Assembly: GCA_030549775.1 (NCBI GenBank)
Contig: CM060180.1
Coordinates: 83,483,672-83,547,671, forward strand
DNA: 64,000 nucleotides
Direction of reading: 5' to 3'
Source of the DNA: Tamarix chinensis
Taxonomy: Eukaryota; Streptophyta; Magnoliopsida; Caryophyllales; Tamaricaceae
Under the pieces are notes generated by a model. The model was not told where the DNA came from and did not search any database. It saw only the letters and a list, made by a program, of their open reading frames with translations. How positions within the stretch are numbered: the stretch's first letter is position 1; each line of letters starts with the position of its first letter. The position numbers were made by a program, and so were the translations under genes. This document shows, piece after piece, positions 1 through 12,800 of this stretch.

Positions 1-487
1 TCACACCCCAATATAAAACGTCTATGATCTCATACCATCCATACACATTCGCAATCATATAAAATAACAAATTTCATTCATCTTCAACCTTCAAACCCTC
101 ATCCTTTACCAAATTCCGCACCTATCATCACCATCATTAACCATGTTGTTCGTTCATATATTACAGCCATAATCATATCATTAGCTTCCTTCATCAAAAC
201 CCTAACCAACGCCATACATCATCTATACACCAAACCCTAAAACCTAACCACTTGTTCAAGATTTCAACCTCAATATCCTATCATCTACTTTGTTAATTGT
301 GTACTTTCAAAACGCATCACAAGCCTTCACCTCATCCATGAAAGTATTGATGGCAAATTTAAGATGAACAAGACACTAACAGGTTGGATGAAGACTCCCC
401 CTAGATTTTCAAACAGTTTAGAGATTCAGGAATATACTATTTGTAAGAAGGGTTTGCAGGGTTAGGAAGTACTGTGCTTTTCTGATA
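1..487. other. Left-edge intergenic sequence
   Basis: A/C-rich, non-coding in all frames. I see no repeat, transposon end or RNA gene here. Confidence 0.5.
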
Positions 488-745
488 TTTATTTTTCAGC
501 TTTGCCTGAACCCAGGAGATATGAACCAACCTCCAAACAAACAAAAAGTCCCCATCCCTACTATCCGAATGTCAGCATCCATCAGCGGCAACCATATATT
601 ATAAAGAACGAACTGTTGGATACACTAGGAAAGGAAAATTGAAAATAATAAAAGTCGGGACCACTGAATTGACACCATTAATGGTAACTTCAATGGCTTC
701 CAGAAGCATCAATTTCAAAGAGGGATACAGGAAGCACGGTGCGCA
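488..745 (-). other. Probable CGS 3' untranslated region
   Basis: No coding signal follows the stop codon. A minus-strand AATAAA lies at 488-493, about 250 nt downstream, a usual distance for plant 3' ends. The exact cleavage site cannot be read from sequence alone. Confidence 0.45.
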
Positions 746-869
746 TTATATGGTTTGTAGGGCCTGAAGGATGTCGGCACGCAAGTCCTCAAAGTCCTCA
801 ACCCCAAAGCTGAACCGGACCAAGCTGTCCTTAATCCCATACTTAAGCCTATCAGATTGGGAGAGATCC
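746..869 (-). CDS. CGS1: CGS exon 11 and stop
   Basis: Residues 503-542: DLSQSDR, then [13 protein letters not shown], ending ILQALQTI and TAA. It completes Trp502 across the intron. Length and end match plant CGS. Confidence 0.96.
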
Positions 870-3800
870 CTGCTTGAAAATAAAAAAATTAATTAATAAA
901 TAATTTAAATAAAATAAAATAAAATAACTCTCCCCCTCCCCACAACCAAATTTCCAAACACACCATCCAAGACGCTTAAAATCATGTGGGTGCAAGACCC
1001 ACACAGAATCACCGCAAGTAAAAAACATGGTTGGGTGCACTTGACAAGCCTGAGAACTTGAAATGAACATAATCTCCCTAACCATTACTCACTCAGACGA
1101 ATTACAACACAATATGTTTAAATTATGCAACAATCTGATAATTACTTCAACTGATTATTTTTACCTCATGTTTGGCGAGCATTTTGTTTCCAACAACAGC
1201 TTTCCAACCGCAATTTTTTTTTCAAAAATATACTAATTCTAGTAAGTATATATTCTAAATATAGTAAATCAGCAAACCACAACAGTCTACAGTCAACAGC
1301 CTTCCCAAATAAAGGCTTAATCCAGTGGGATCCCATTAGTTCCATTTGGACACATTTAATTCCGTTTCAGCTAAGAATGAAATAAATTTTAGGCACACAC
1401 TTAGGTAATCTTTTTATTTGTTTGAAAATACTAGTAAATTGTGATAATATGTATGGATAATATTTTACTTTTCCACAAAGTTACCGATCCAACTAAAATG
1501 ATGTAATAAAGTACACTGCCAAACAGAGCCTACGCCACCAAACAGTTATATCAACTTCAGCATGACTCAACAACAAATAAGCTATGTTACCAACTTTACC
1601 AAAAAATCAATAATAATAATAATAAATAAATAAATATCTACATTACCAAGAATTTATTCCAAATTATTAATTCATTTTCATTTATTTAGTTTACCAAACA
1701 AAGCCTAAAATATAATGGAAATGGAACTGCATAATAATATATAAAAGAAATATAACGGGAATGGAACACCATAATCTATGTTCTACAAGCCCCTTCTTAC
1801 AAATGAGAAAAAGGTTACCAGTAAGACATGATCGCAGGCTGATCCACAATGCTTTCACAGCCTCCAAATGATGGGGCAATGTAAGGGATCTTCAGGGCAT
1901 CAATGAAGTTCTTTGTCGTGATTAAATCTCCATCAATCTGCATCATAGATTTATCAGAAAACTTCAAATCCATGAAGCCCAATTAAAAACCAAAGAATGA
2001 ACACTTTTTTCAGGGTGCATATATATGTCTGGCTTCAAGTTTAATGTACTAACCTCAAAACTAACCACTCCACCAAAACCAGACATTTGCCTCTTGGCAA
2101 GTTTATGTTCTGGATGACTTGGTATGCCTGGATAGTAAACACATTTGACCTGATAAAAGACCGTTTCAAGCTAAATAAGTTCACCAGGAGGAATATAACA
2201 TTAGGAAGAATAAAACTACGTGTTTCAAAGCATCAAATCCAAGGCCAGGATCACTCCCACACACCCTCTTGTCACCCCTCAAGAAGCATGAAAAATCAAC
2301 AAGCCTAGGATAATTGGTGAAGAGAAACAGAACACAGTACAAGCAGAATGGGATTATGCAAGAGGAAAAGAATAAGGCAGGGCAGTGCATGTGGAGGATT
2401 ATACAACGATTCACACTTAAATGAAGAATCAGCCAAAACAGGGGATTAAGTCAACATCAACAACACAGTTTAAAATGGCTTTTCATAAATGCAGCATATT
2501 GACCCTATTCATAAATGCTTTAGCAATCCTTGGATTCCTTTCACTATATATTTCTTTCCCAGACGATGCGTGAAACTGGAGCGATGAGAATTTCGTGTGC
2601 CACATGAAGAACCTTAACTACAGATACCATGAGTTATCAACACAGAAATGCAGGTTCTGTATTGGCGATCAACAGAAAAGAGACTGATATAAGGTAAATT
2701 CCCCAAAAAAAAAAACAAAAAAAAAAAAGATGATCCTCATAAGCCACTGAAGTGCAAACGAAAATACCTTAGGGTGACTTTCCAGAATTTCAGCAATCCT
2801 CAATGCAGTAGAATTCTGCTGCTGTACTCGTAGATGCAGTGTCTTCATCCCTCGGATGATCAGATATGCAGCATTCTAAGAAATGGAGTAGCAGATACAG
2901 TGTAAGTTTCCCATTCAAGATTCTGAAAATCGGGGTTCACAAACAGAGAATTCATAAAAGAAGTCACAGTCAAGAAGACTCGTGAAAAGATTCACAGTTA
3001 GCCTCCTTATTTTGTTAATTATCCTCAAATATAAACCACCTAAACTAACTTGAAACTTTTAGACATCATGAATAAAAGGGTTGCAGTGACTGGCAACCAC
3101 AAATGCCACAAGACACCCCATCAGTTCACCAAAATACTCACAGGATTAAGAGTACCCCCAATAACATGATGCAAATTACGAATCACTGAAATTAACTTTT
3201 CTTGACCACTAATGGTACCAGCAAGGACCTGAAAATAAACACAAACATAACATAGTATCAGTAACCTTTAAAACCATTTATTTAGAGCACTATTGTTCAT
3301 CAACTTCAGCAGAACTTACATCATTGTGGCCTGCAAGAAATTTTGTTGCCGAGTTTAGAACAAGATCAGCCCCTAAAGCAAGGGCCTTCTGGTTAAGGGG
3401 TGTAGCAAAGGTCCCATCGATGCAAACCAGCGCTCCTTTTCTGTGGCAGAGTTCTGACACCAACTGAATGTCAACGCATCTAAGAAATGGATTGGTAGGA
3501 GACTCAGTGAAGAATAGGGTAACCTGCAAGAAATCCAAGAGATGACAAAAATATTGCATCAACTGACAAGGATGCAAAACAAACAAAGAAGAGAACAAAA
3601 GAGCAGAAAGGATGAAACAAGGGACAAAAAGAAGATACAAAAAGGAGAAAGTGAGCTAAACTAACATTATCCTCATCAAGTGCACGATTAAGGCCTTCAA
3701 TATCTGCAGGGTCAATGACTGTGGCCTGAAAATTTATTCCAGGGAAAGATGTTATTCACATAAGTATCAAGATTAGGGTCAAAACAAATGTCAGGAAACA

Positions 3801-6800
3801 AAGAATACATAGACACAGTCACACAACGACAAATAGAATGAAATAAACTACAGCCTTACAAGGAACACTAATAGTATATCGTAAATAATGGGATAGTCAC
3901 CTCAAACCTGCAACTGGAGATTATATCAAAGGCTCAGTGCAGAAAGAGTGCTCTGAAATAACAAAAATAATTCAAGCATGCAAAAGAGCTTGGCTTCACA
4001 CCCTGCTGCTTGGGGAATTTACAATTCAAGAACAGGAAATAAGGCAGAAGGATGGTTTGAGCTGCCCCAACCCACCTAAACTAGGTTTCACCACCAATCA
4101 CCCCAAGTCCGAAACAATTTGAAACTCCTAATACTAGTGTCAAACAAGGAATTCTTGCACCCATTTGACAACCGCTGAACATTCCAAAACCTAGCTTTCA
4201 AAAATGCCTAGTACACCACATCCAGTTTTTTGATAAGCAGATAGCTTCACTAAGAAAATGTAACCCTTCATGCCCATTCTCTGGTATGTGAAAGAATTTC
4301 TTGATCTACACAGGACTACTAGCAAACAATATACAATGGAAAAGGATGCTACAATAAGCAGCAACCAGCAACAGAAACAGGACAGGTATACATTAAAGAG
4401 AGGGCATTAGCTACAAGACAATCAAATGTAACTTCAGTAAGTTGATCATGGAACTACGTTTAAACAAATAAAGACAGATGTTACCTTGATTCCCATTTTC
4501 GGAAGAAAATTTTCAATAAACATCCTGGTCTTCCTATAGCAATCGGTAGTGGTCACAATATGACCACCAGCTGGAACCAAAGCCATCAGCATGACAGTAC
4601 TGGCACACATACCAGATGCCATCAACACAGTAGATTCTGCCCCTTCAAGTGCACTAGGGAAAATATAAGAAACCCCAATCAGCAAAGTTGAGATTAAAAT
4701 TAATTTCTCTAAGGAAGAATGAAATTGAGAAGCTGGGCCAGCCCAAAGGAAGGGGAAGCAAGGGCGATTGCCCCAAGTCCCAAATTTTTGGGGCCCCAAT
4801 TTGTTATTTTGAGCAATATTTTGAAGATAAGTTTGGTTTTTTGTTTAAGCCTAAGAATCTATTTTCAATTGGTAATGGTAGAGCACGAAAGTATTGTCAT
4901 AATCTTAAGGTGCTCTAACATATAGTGACAAATCAGATATTAATTCTAGCTTCTAATGCTCTATTTTTTTAATTACATGTGTTACATATGAATTATCTTC
5001 TAAGATAAAGCTGACCATTGAGGCACTTGAATTTATAAAATCATTTGATCATTTTCCAAATGTTTGATTTGCTTCTAAAACAATGTTAACCGCAGCCATT
5101 TGTATGGCATCAGTAGAAAGAAGGTTTTTGAAACCAATCAAAATTAATTAAAGTCACAATTGCATTCTACTATATCTCAAGAAAGGTTAAACTAATTATA
5201 TAGCAAGTTTATGTATTGAAAATAATATTCCAGAATTTAAAATAAAATAAAATAAAATAAAATAAAATAAAAATAAATAAATAAAACTGGTTTTGAAAAC
5301 CTAATTAATGATTTTGCTTCTCAAAAATTTTGACAAAAAAAAATTGATGGATCGATAATACTTTTTTCTTTTTTTTTTTTTGAACTTTTAGAGATGTATA
5401 TGGTGCGGCTATTGACTATTCGGGAGGATTAAACAGAAAAGGTGATGCTTTGTTGTTTAAAAACAGACTAGCAAATAGCAACGTTAAAGAGTTGTATAAA
5501 GGAGCCTCTTTAGTTGTCCCTTTGATGTAATCAGGTTACCACCCTGCATTGAATCAAAAATGTAATCTTAAAGAACAAAAACTTAGGATGCATTTACTTT
5601 TAGAAAATAACAAGGCTGCTTTCTAGAGAAAAAATATATATTTTTCTAAAAAATGAGAAAATATTACTTCTGGTTTCTATTTTCCTAATAACAACATTGA
5701 AAAACAAGGTTTTCCAACTTTGGGAAGAAAGCTAGAAAAAATTTTAGACTATGTTTTTTGAGTTTTCCATATAAATGCAATCCATTTTTCTTACATATTT
5801 TCCAATTAGAAAATCATTATTACTATTATAATTGTTGTTGTCGTTGTTAGTGCTCATAATTATATTAATGTTTTTGTTATTATTATCATCAATAACAACA
5901 ATAATATATTTAACATTATTATAACTAATTATGATAATATTAATATTATTATTTTATTTATTTTATTAACATTTATTAATAATACTATTAATAAAAATAA
6001 TACTAATGATAATATCAATAATATTAATAAAAAATAATCAAATTATTCGTATTATTATTATTAACATTGATATTAAAAATATCATTTGCATCAACAAAAA
6101 TTAGAAATATTATTATTATTTTATTATTAATGATAAGAATATTATTATTATTTTATTATTAATCATATTATTAATTTTAATATTGACAATAATATTATTA
6201 TGAATATCAATATTACTAGTAATAATAATAATGATAATTTTAAGGCTCCCTATCATACACTGCAGTATTGGTCCCTGAAGTCCTTAAGCATGATAGCAAG
6301 TTATGTGGGAACCCCATTTGTACAAATTCATTAACTCTTAGGAAGGAGGGACTATCCTATCCTAGAGTACTTGCTGAAGTGGATACTAAAAATCCACTGG
6401 GCAATGCAGTGCATATTAAAGATCCAAATGGTTGTATTTTGGTGCAACCTGTTGAGTTTTTATGGAAAACTATGTTTTTCCATTTATGTTTTCCCTAAAA
6501 CATGATAACAAGCGCTACCCTAGACTTTAGAAAGCTCATAAACCAACCCAGCATCAAGAATGGGAGGTGGTGAAGGACAAAAGGCAAGATTTTCCGGCAG
6601 AAAAGTCAAGCAATGTAACAGAGGGAGTAACAGGTGGTGCCAATGTTCTGCATGTTTCTAAAGCTTCTTTTGCTCAGGGCAGGAAGGATGGAACAAATAA
6701 CAGGCCTTATGCATTAAAATCCTCAGTTGCAAAGAAAGCCACAAACAAAACACAGAATCAGTTACTAATTTAATAAAGGATTAGATAAGATTTGAGTCTT

Positions 6801-9800
6801 GGCCAGGGAAGGTTGGAAGGTTCATTTGTATTGGATCTGGGTGAATTATGCTAGCTTGTTGGAATGTGAATGGAATAAATGATCCATTCAAACAAAAAGA
6901 AATAAGTGAATGGATCAAGAGAATTATGTGCAATCTAATTGGATTAGTAGAGACCAGGGTAAATTTTGCAAAATTTGATGATATAAGGAAAAAGTTAGCT
7001 AAGAACTGAAATTGCATTCAAATTATTTGAACCATTATAATGGAAGGATATATGTGTTGTGGAATCCTCTTGCGTGGAATATCACCCAACTTAAAACAAC
7101 TGACCAATGTATCATTTGTGATGTTGTAGTTGATGGGGGAGTCCACTTCGTTGCAGCTTTTATATATGCTTTTATCACAGGAGAAGCTAGGAAATCCTTA
7201 TGGAGATGGCTTCAAGTGAATTCTATCAGTTCACTTCCTTGGATATTGGTAGGAGATTCTAGAGTGGTTTTTAAGGATAGAAGAGAAATCAGGTTGTGAC
7301 CTTACACATATTCAAGATGTCCAGGGTTTCTTTGAATGCATACAAGAACTGGGCTCACTGATCTTCAAAGATATGGGTGTTTCCTGGCATGGTGTAATAA
7401 AAAAGATGGGGAAGAAGCCATTGCTAGCAAATTAAATCAGGTCTTAGCTAGTGTTGCATGGTTGTCCACTTTTAGTCATTCTTTTGCTGAGTTTCAAAAA
7501 CCTTCTGCATCTTATCGCTGTCCTATTTTAGTTCAGCTTGGTCTCCCCTCTAATGCTGTCAAGAAGCCTTTTCGTTTTCTTAATTCCTGGACTTTCCCTT
7601 GTTCAAAACAACTAGCATGTTACTTCCATTGGGAACATTCTATTTGATTTTGCACAGAAATTGAAGTTATTGAAACCAGTTTAAACGTATCAAATCAAAG
7701 AAAGTATGGATCTATTTGGAACCAGGTTGATATAGCTAGACAAACATTGTAGGATGCTCAAAAAAATTCTCCTCAATTACAACTCTAATTCTGAACTATG
7801 TGAGCATAAGGTTGTTAACAAGCCAAGCCGACTCACGAGCTTAACATATAAATAAGACTTGAACTCGGCTCATTTAATAAACAAGCCGAACCTGAGTAAA
7901 AAAAATTCGGGCTCAAGCTCATTTCCATGAAAAAGCTCGTGAGATCAGCTCATTTACCACAAAAGCTCGCAAGTCGGCTCAAAATGGCTCGTTTATAAAT
8001 AAGTCAAGTTTAAGCTTCATTTTTAAGTTCGTTTATTAAACAAGCTGAACCCAAGCCTACCCCGACTCGGCTCACCTCGTTAACAACCCTATGTGAGCAT
8101 ATGCATGCAATAAAATATGTTTTTTCAATAGACTTGCCTGATGAGAGGAGACATTTTTGAAACAAAAAGCCAAAGTCATTCGCTAAATGTTGGTGATTAA
8201 AACCACAATTTTTCCTTTGCGCACATTAAGGCAAGACAAAACCAATATGTTGCCCCTGAAATTGAACTAGATGATGAGGAGGTTACCACAGATCCACATA
8301 AAATCAAGTGTGCTTTCATGGAGTTTTACAAGGGGCTGATTAGTGCTATAGGTCAAGCTTCAAACCTTGTCTATGTTGCTATTATTGATCAGGGACCTAG
8401 ACTGCATAAAGACCAAAAGCATAGCCTTTTGATACTAGTACCACTACAGGAAATCCGTGAAGTTGTGTTCTCCATGGCAAAAACAAGGCCCTCGGGGTGG
8501 ATGGTTTCTCGGTTGTATTCTTCAAGAAAGCGGGGTAATTTGTTGGTGATCAACTAACTATAGCTATTATGGATTTTTTTTTATTTTTTATTTTTTTGCA
8601 GCCAAAGGCCCTCCATGAAAACTTAATGTTCCATTTCTCACACTTATACCCAAAAAGATAATGCAAAAAAGGTTAGAAAATACCACCCTTTTGCTTATTA
8701 TTGTAAACATTACAAGATTATATCCAAGGTTTTCATGAAACGCTTAGTGTTATACCATGGTTGGTTGATGAATCAATCTGGTTTTGTGAGTAGGCAACAC
8801 ATTGGTGATAATATTCTCCTTGCCTCTGAATAGGCCAGAAAATATTCTCAAAAAATTCTCCCTACGTGTGTGATGAAACTAGATATAAGTAATGCATATG
8901 ACTCTAAGTTGGAATATTTTACAAGTTCTCCATGCATTTGATTTTCCTCTCCATATAGTTAGGATCATTTTAGCATATGTTACTACTATGTCTTACTATT
9001 TTCCCGTCAATGGGGAGCTCATGCCTCCTTTCAAACAACAAAGGGGGCTAAGATAGGGAGACCCTCTATCGTCCCATCTTTTTGTGCTTGTTGCAAAGAA
9101 TGATCAAGACGTTATGGGCAAATAAGGGGTTTACAGGTCACCCTAGATGCAAGGAATTGAAACTTATTAATTCAACTTTTGTCGCCGACATGCTTCTTTT
9201 ATAATCATGTTTCAATCCAAAAGGTTATTGCAATGATGCATTCTTTTTCCTCTTATTCAGGTTAATCCATTCACCCTCAAAAATTTTGCATTTACTAATA
9301 CTATATTTGAGATCCTTATTATTTTTTCAATTTTATATTTATGTATTTATTTTATAAACATTATGCATAATATTTTATTCCAAAAGCATTAAAACACCAT
9401 TTTAAAAGTTAAAGTAACTATTTTAAAATGCTTATTTTTTACTCAGAATTTTTTTTTAACAAAAAATACATATTGTGCTATATAAAACATAAATGTATTT
9501 ATATTTACATAAATTATTAAAAAAAAATTCAAAAACAACCACACCCATTTAGGACCTATTTAGGATTCGTACCTAGTGGGTCTGGATTTGAACTTTTGAA
9601 ACCCAACGGATCTGGGTTGGATCTAGGTCTAGGTAATATAAACGGGTCTATGTCTAGATCTGGTTGGACCCGACCCATTACCATCCTTAGCTGCAACAAA
9701 ACATAAATTCATTTTGTGGTTAGTTATAGAAGGGAGGTTGTTTACCAAATACCATATGCATCAATTTAATCTTACTCATGAATGTGAGATGCGTTATGTG

Positions 9801-12800
9801 CGATGATAACAAAGTTGAGGCACATGCACACCTTTTCATGGAATGCAAATATAGTGTGGAGATCTAGCAACATATTCGAACAATATTCGATAGGAGAGAT
9901 ACCATATGCTCATCAAAGGCAAAATTACAGACTTTGGCGAAGTCCTCAAGTTAACCAAGAAGGAAGAAAGATCTACTTAGAGGTGTTTTTGCTACTTTTG
10001 TTCCTTTGTTTTGGTACGAGAGGAATGCTAGAATTGTAAGACAAGTGTCGCGATCTAGTAATTTGCTATTGAGGAACATTGACTTAAAGTGGTAAGAAGA
10101 AGTCTTTCCCCAATTCATTATGGTAAATATTTACAATGGAAAAGGTGAATAGATAGTTTGGTTGTAAATTGACAAGCTTGTACATACATTTCTGCTTGGA
10201 GGTGATAAATTTTACTTACCAAAAAAAATGATAATTTTAATAGAATTACTTATTTCATTAGTTACAATAATAATAATAATGTAAATATTTTATTAATATT
10301 ACTAACAGTAACAATAATAACATTATTATTTTTTATTGATATTACTATTAATAAAATTTCAATAATATTAGTATGAATAATAATATTGTTATCACTTAAA
10401 TTAATAACAAAAATAATACTATTATCATTAACAATATTAATATTAATATTAATATTATCATTATTCACATTAGTAATTATATTATTAATAATATTCTTCA
10501 GAATAATTAAAATCTATTTATTAATATCATTATTGTTATTTGTATTATTATTGTTGTCATCAAAAATAATGTTATTATCGTTATTATTGTTGTTATTATT
10601 ATTATCATCATCATTGTTAGTGATATTCTTATTATTAGTAGTAGTAGTAGTAGTATGATTATTACTAATAATATTGTTATTATTATTGTTATTAATATAT
10701 CATTGTTAACATTAATAGTAACAATATTGTTATTATTTCCGAAAATAAAAAAAAATAAAAAAATAAAAAGATAACATGTTTTTCAAATTTCTAAATTTAA
10801 AATTCAATTTTATAATATGGATAAATGAACACATTTTCCTAGTTCTTAATGGACAATGATAGAAAATGGAAAACTCTTTTCTAAAAGTAAACACACCCTT
10901 AAGTTTTTATCTAATTAAGTTCAATATCATATCGATTTATTGAATATTGGGAAGTTTATTTATTTTAAAAGTAAAGAATAAATTTGAGTGCATATACACT
11001 GTATTATTTAAATATATTGATCATATTTATATTTAAAATAAGATACATATATACACACACACGCACTAAAAATAAGTAAAAAGAGGCCCGTATGTTTTTT
11101 CACCAAGGCCCCCTAAATAGCCAGGACCGGCCATGTTGAGAAGCAGCTGAAACAGAAATGAACGAGGACAAACCTAATCTTCTCCTCCAAGACCTTTGTC
11201 GTAGGATTTCCATAACGCCCATACTCAAAACTTGTATGTCGTCCCTCCTGAAACAAGTACAGGTCATCAAAACAATGCATGCATGAGAAAACAAGATATA
11301 ACAGCCTGCTATAAGCCAGTATTAAAACAGAAGAATTTTTGCACCCATGAGTATCAATGCTGAATGTAATCTCATTATCTAGATAGAGCATAACAGAATA
11401 GTCAATAACCATGCTTCATTGCTTTCTTGAAGAGGCTGCTTAGCTCATGATGTATAGGCTAAAATGGCATCAAATTCAAGCAATGTTAGTACAAAAGAAG
11501 TATCCTTTTCAAAATACCTTGAAATCAATAAGGTCGTCAGTTTTTTTGAAGAAGTATGCAGAAGTATTCACAATTGGAGAAGTAATTGCATCAGTACCTA
11601 TGCTGCTGCGACCTAACCTTTCACCTGCAGAGTCCAAGGAATTAGATAAGATGCGAAAAACTATAGAATTCAAACGTCAACTCAGAAGATCATTTCACTT
11701 CAAGCTATAACCAGATGCAGAAGGGATCAAGAGTATCATTATCAGGCATCCCAAATTCCCATGTGTTATGTCCTCAAGGGCAAAAGAAAAACAATTAAGG
11801 AAGAAAGACATCCGCCATCAAGCATGGATAACTCTGGAAGACAGGGGCGAGGGAGAAGAGATTCAAGACATACAGGAGGAAAAGAATCTTGAGACAGTAA
11901 CTGAGAGCTCAGTAAGATCTTCCTTTGCCTTGTGTATTCAGTGCTATTTATGCTTCTCATCCCTTGCTTATCTAGATAGTTACATAATAGACAAAAGAAT
12001 TATCTCTAGCTAAGAGAAAACAAGATTCTCCATACCTATTGGCTTATATACTCATTTGCACCAGTTTTTATGGCCCTCAATCAATTAAAAAAAATCGATA
12101 ATTGTTTGGGAGCACCATCAAATAAAATCATTTGAAATAAAAATAAAGGAGAATGAAAGATGAATCAAATATTATGTTGATCACCTAACTTATATAATGG
12201 TTCTAAGTTTCTAACATGGTCACTATTATACACTTACTTTTGTAAGTCGATCATTGAAGTTTAAATTTATATTTCATTTATGTACTTTTAAATTTAATCA
12301 CACTTAGTCTGCAATGATAAATATAGGATCAATTTAAATTGTAGAAACTAATAAGAAAAAATTTGTCCTACTTCAATCACAATTAGACAGCGTAATGATG
12401 AAAATAGGAAAAATTTAAATTTTGGTAACTAACATAAAAAAAAATATAAATACAGACCAATATAATAATTGTGACAATGAAATCATAAGAACAAAATGAA
12501 AGAAATCAGAATATTCTTTTTATTTTTTTGTGGAAGAAATCAGAATATACGAAGCAGCTATGAGTCCTAATCTTATAGGGAGATATAATCCTGGAGACTC
12601 TTCTAGGCCGTGTACTTGGGCTTGGACAGGGTGAAATCGTATCATGAACCTGCAATGACTTTATATGCCTGTATGTGTACGTGGACTTAAAAAGATGAAA
12701 ACGAAAAGAAAAAAATTCAAAAAAATTGAGTCCCACTTCCAAGCCTTCGCCGGAGCATTAAACAAGACAGCAGCCAGCAGATCCGATTTTTATAGCTCAA

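Larger units (their letters stand above)
6244..10226 (+). mobile_element. LINE-A (L1 type), 5'-truncated
   Basis: Flanked by a perfect 14-bp duplication AATGATAATTTTAA (6230-6243 and 10227-10240) with a short oligo-A at the 3' end, which marks target-primed insertion. It starts inside ORF1, so it is 5'-truncated. In order it holds an ORF1 end, endonuclease, reverse transcriptase and a C-terminal zinc-binding domain, all broken by stops and frameshifts. It cannot be active. A 282-bp TIR element is inserted in its middle. Confidence 0.92.
5586..10898. mobile_element. Harbinger/Tourist-like element
   Basis: The inverted ends read GGATGCATTTACTTTTAGAA on the left and GGGTGTGTTTACTTTTAGAA on the minus strand at the right. 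Each is flanked by TTA (5583-5585 and 10899-10901), the target duplication of PIF/Harbinger elements. The centre is (TTA)n-rich and codes for nothing. Removing the LINE inside it leaves about 1.3 kb, so it is a non-autonomous element. It lies wholly inside the hAT element. Confidence 0.75.
4733..11135. mobile_element. hAT-type DNA transposon in CGS intron 3
   Basis: The 8-bp duplication TTGAGAAG flanks it exactly (4725-4732 and 11136-11143). The ends are imperfect inverted repeats: left CTGGGCCAGCCC, right read on the minus strand CATGGCCGGTCCTGG, both GC-rich like many plant hAT elements. Near the left end is a decayed hAT dimerisation domain; the rest of the transposase is missing. Removing the element and one target copy shrinks intron 3 from 6,520 to about 109 bp, supporting a single insertion. 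Most of its length comes from later insertions inside it. Confidence 0.85.

Noticed and set aside
852..1085. A 77-residue minus-strand frame overlapping CGS exon 11
   Set aside because: It runs through the intron acceptor and covers only a few exon bases; the spliced CGS frame explains the region.
10262..10658. Hydrophobic Ile/Leu-rich frames that look like membrane proteins, and Asn-rich ones
   Set aside because: Translations of (TTA)n repeats. The same explains 17258-17479 and 24199-24549.
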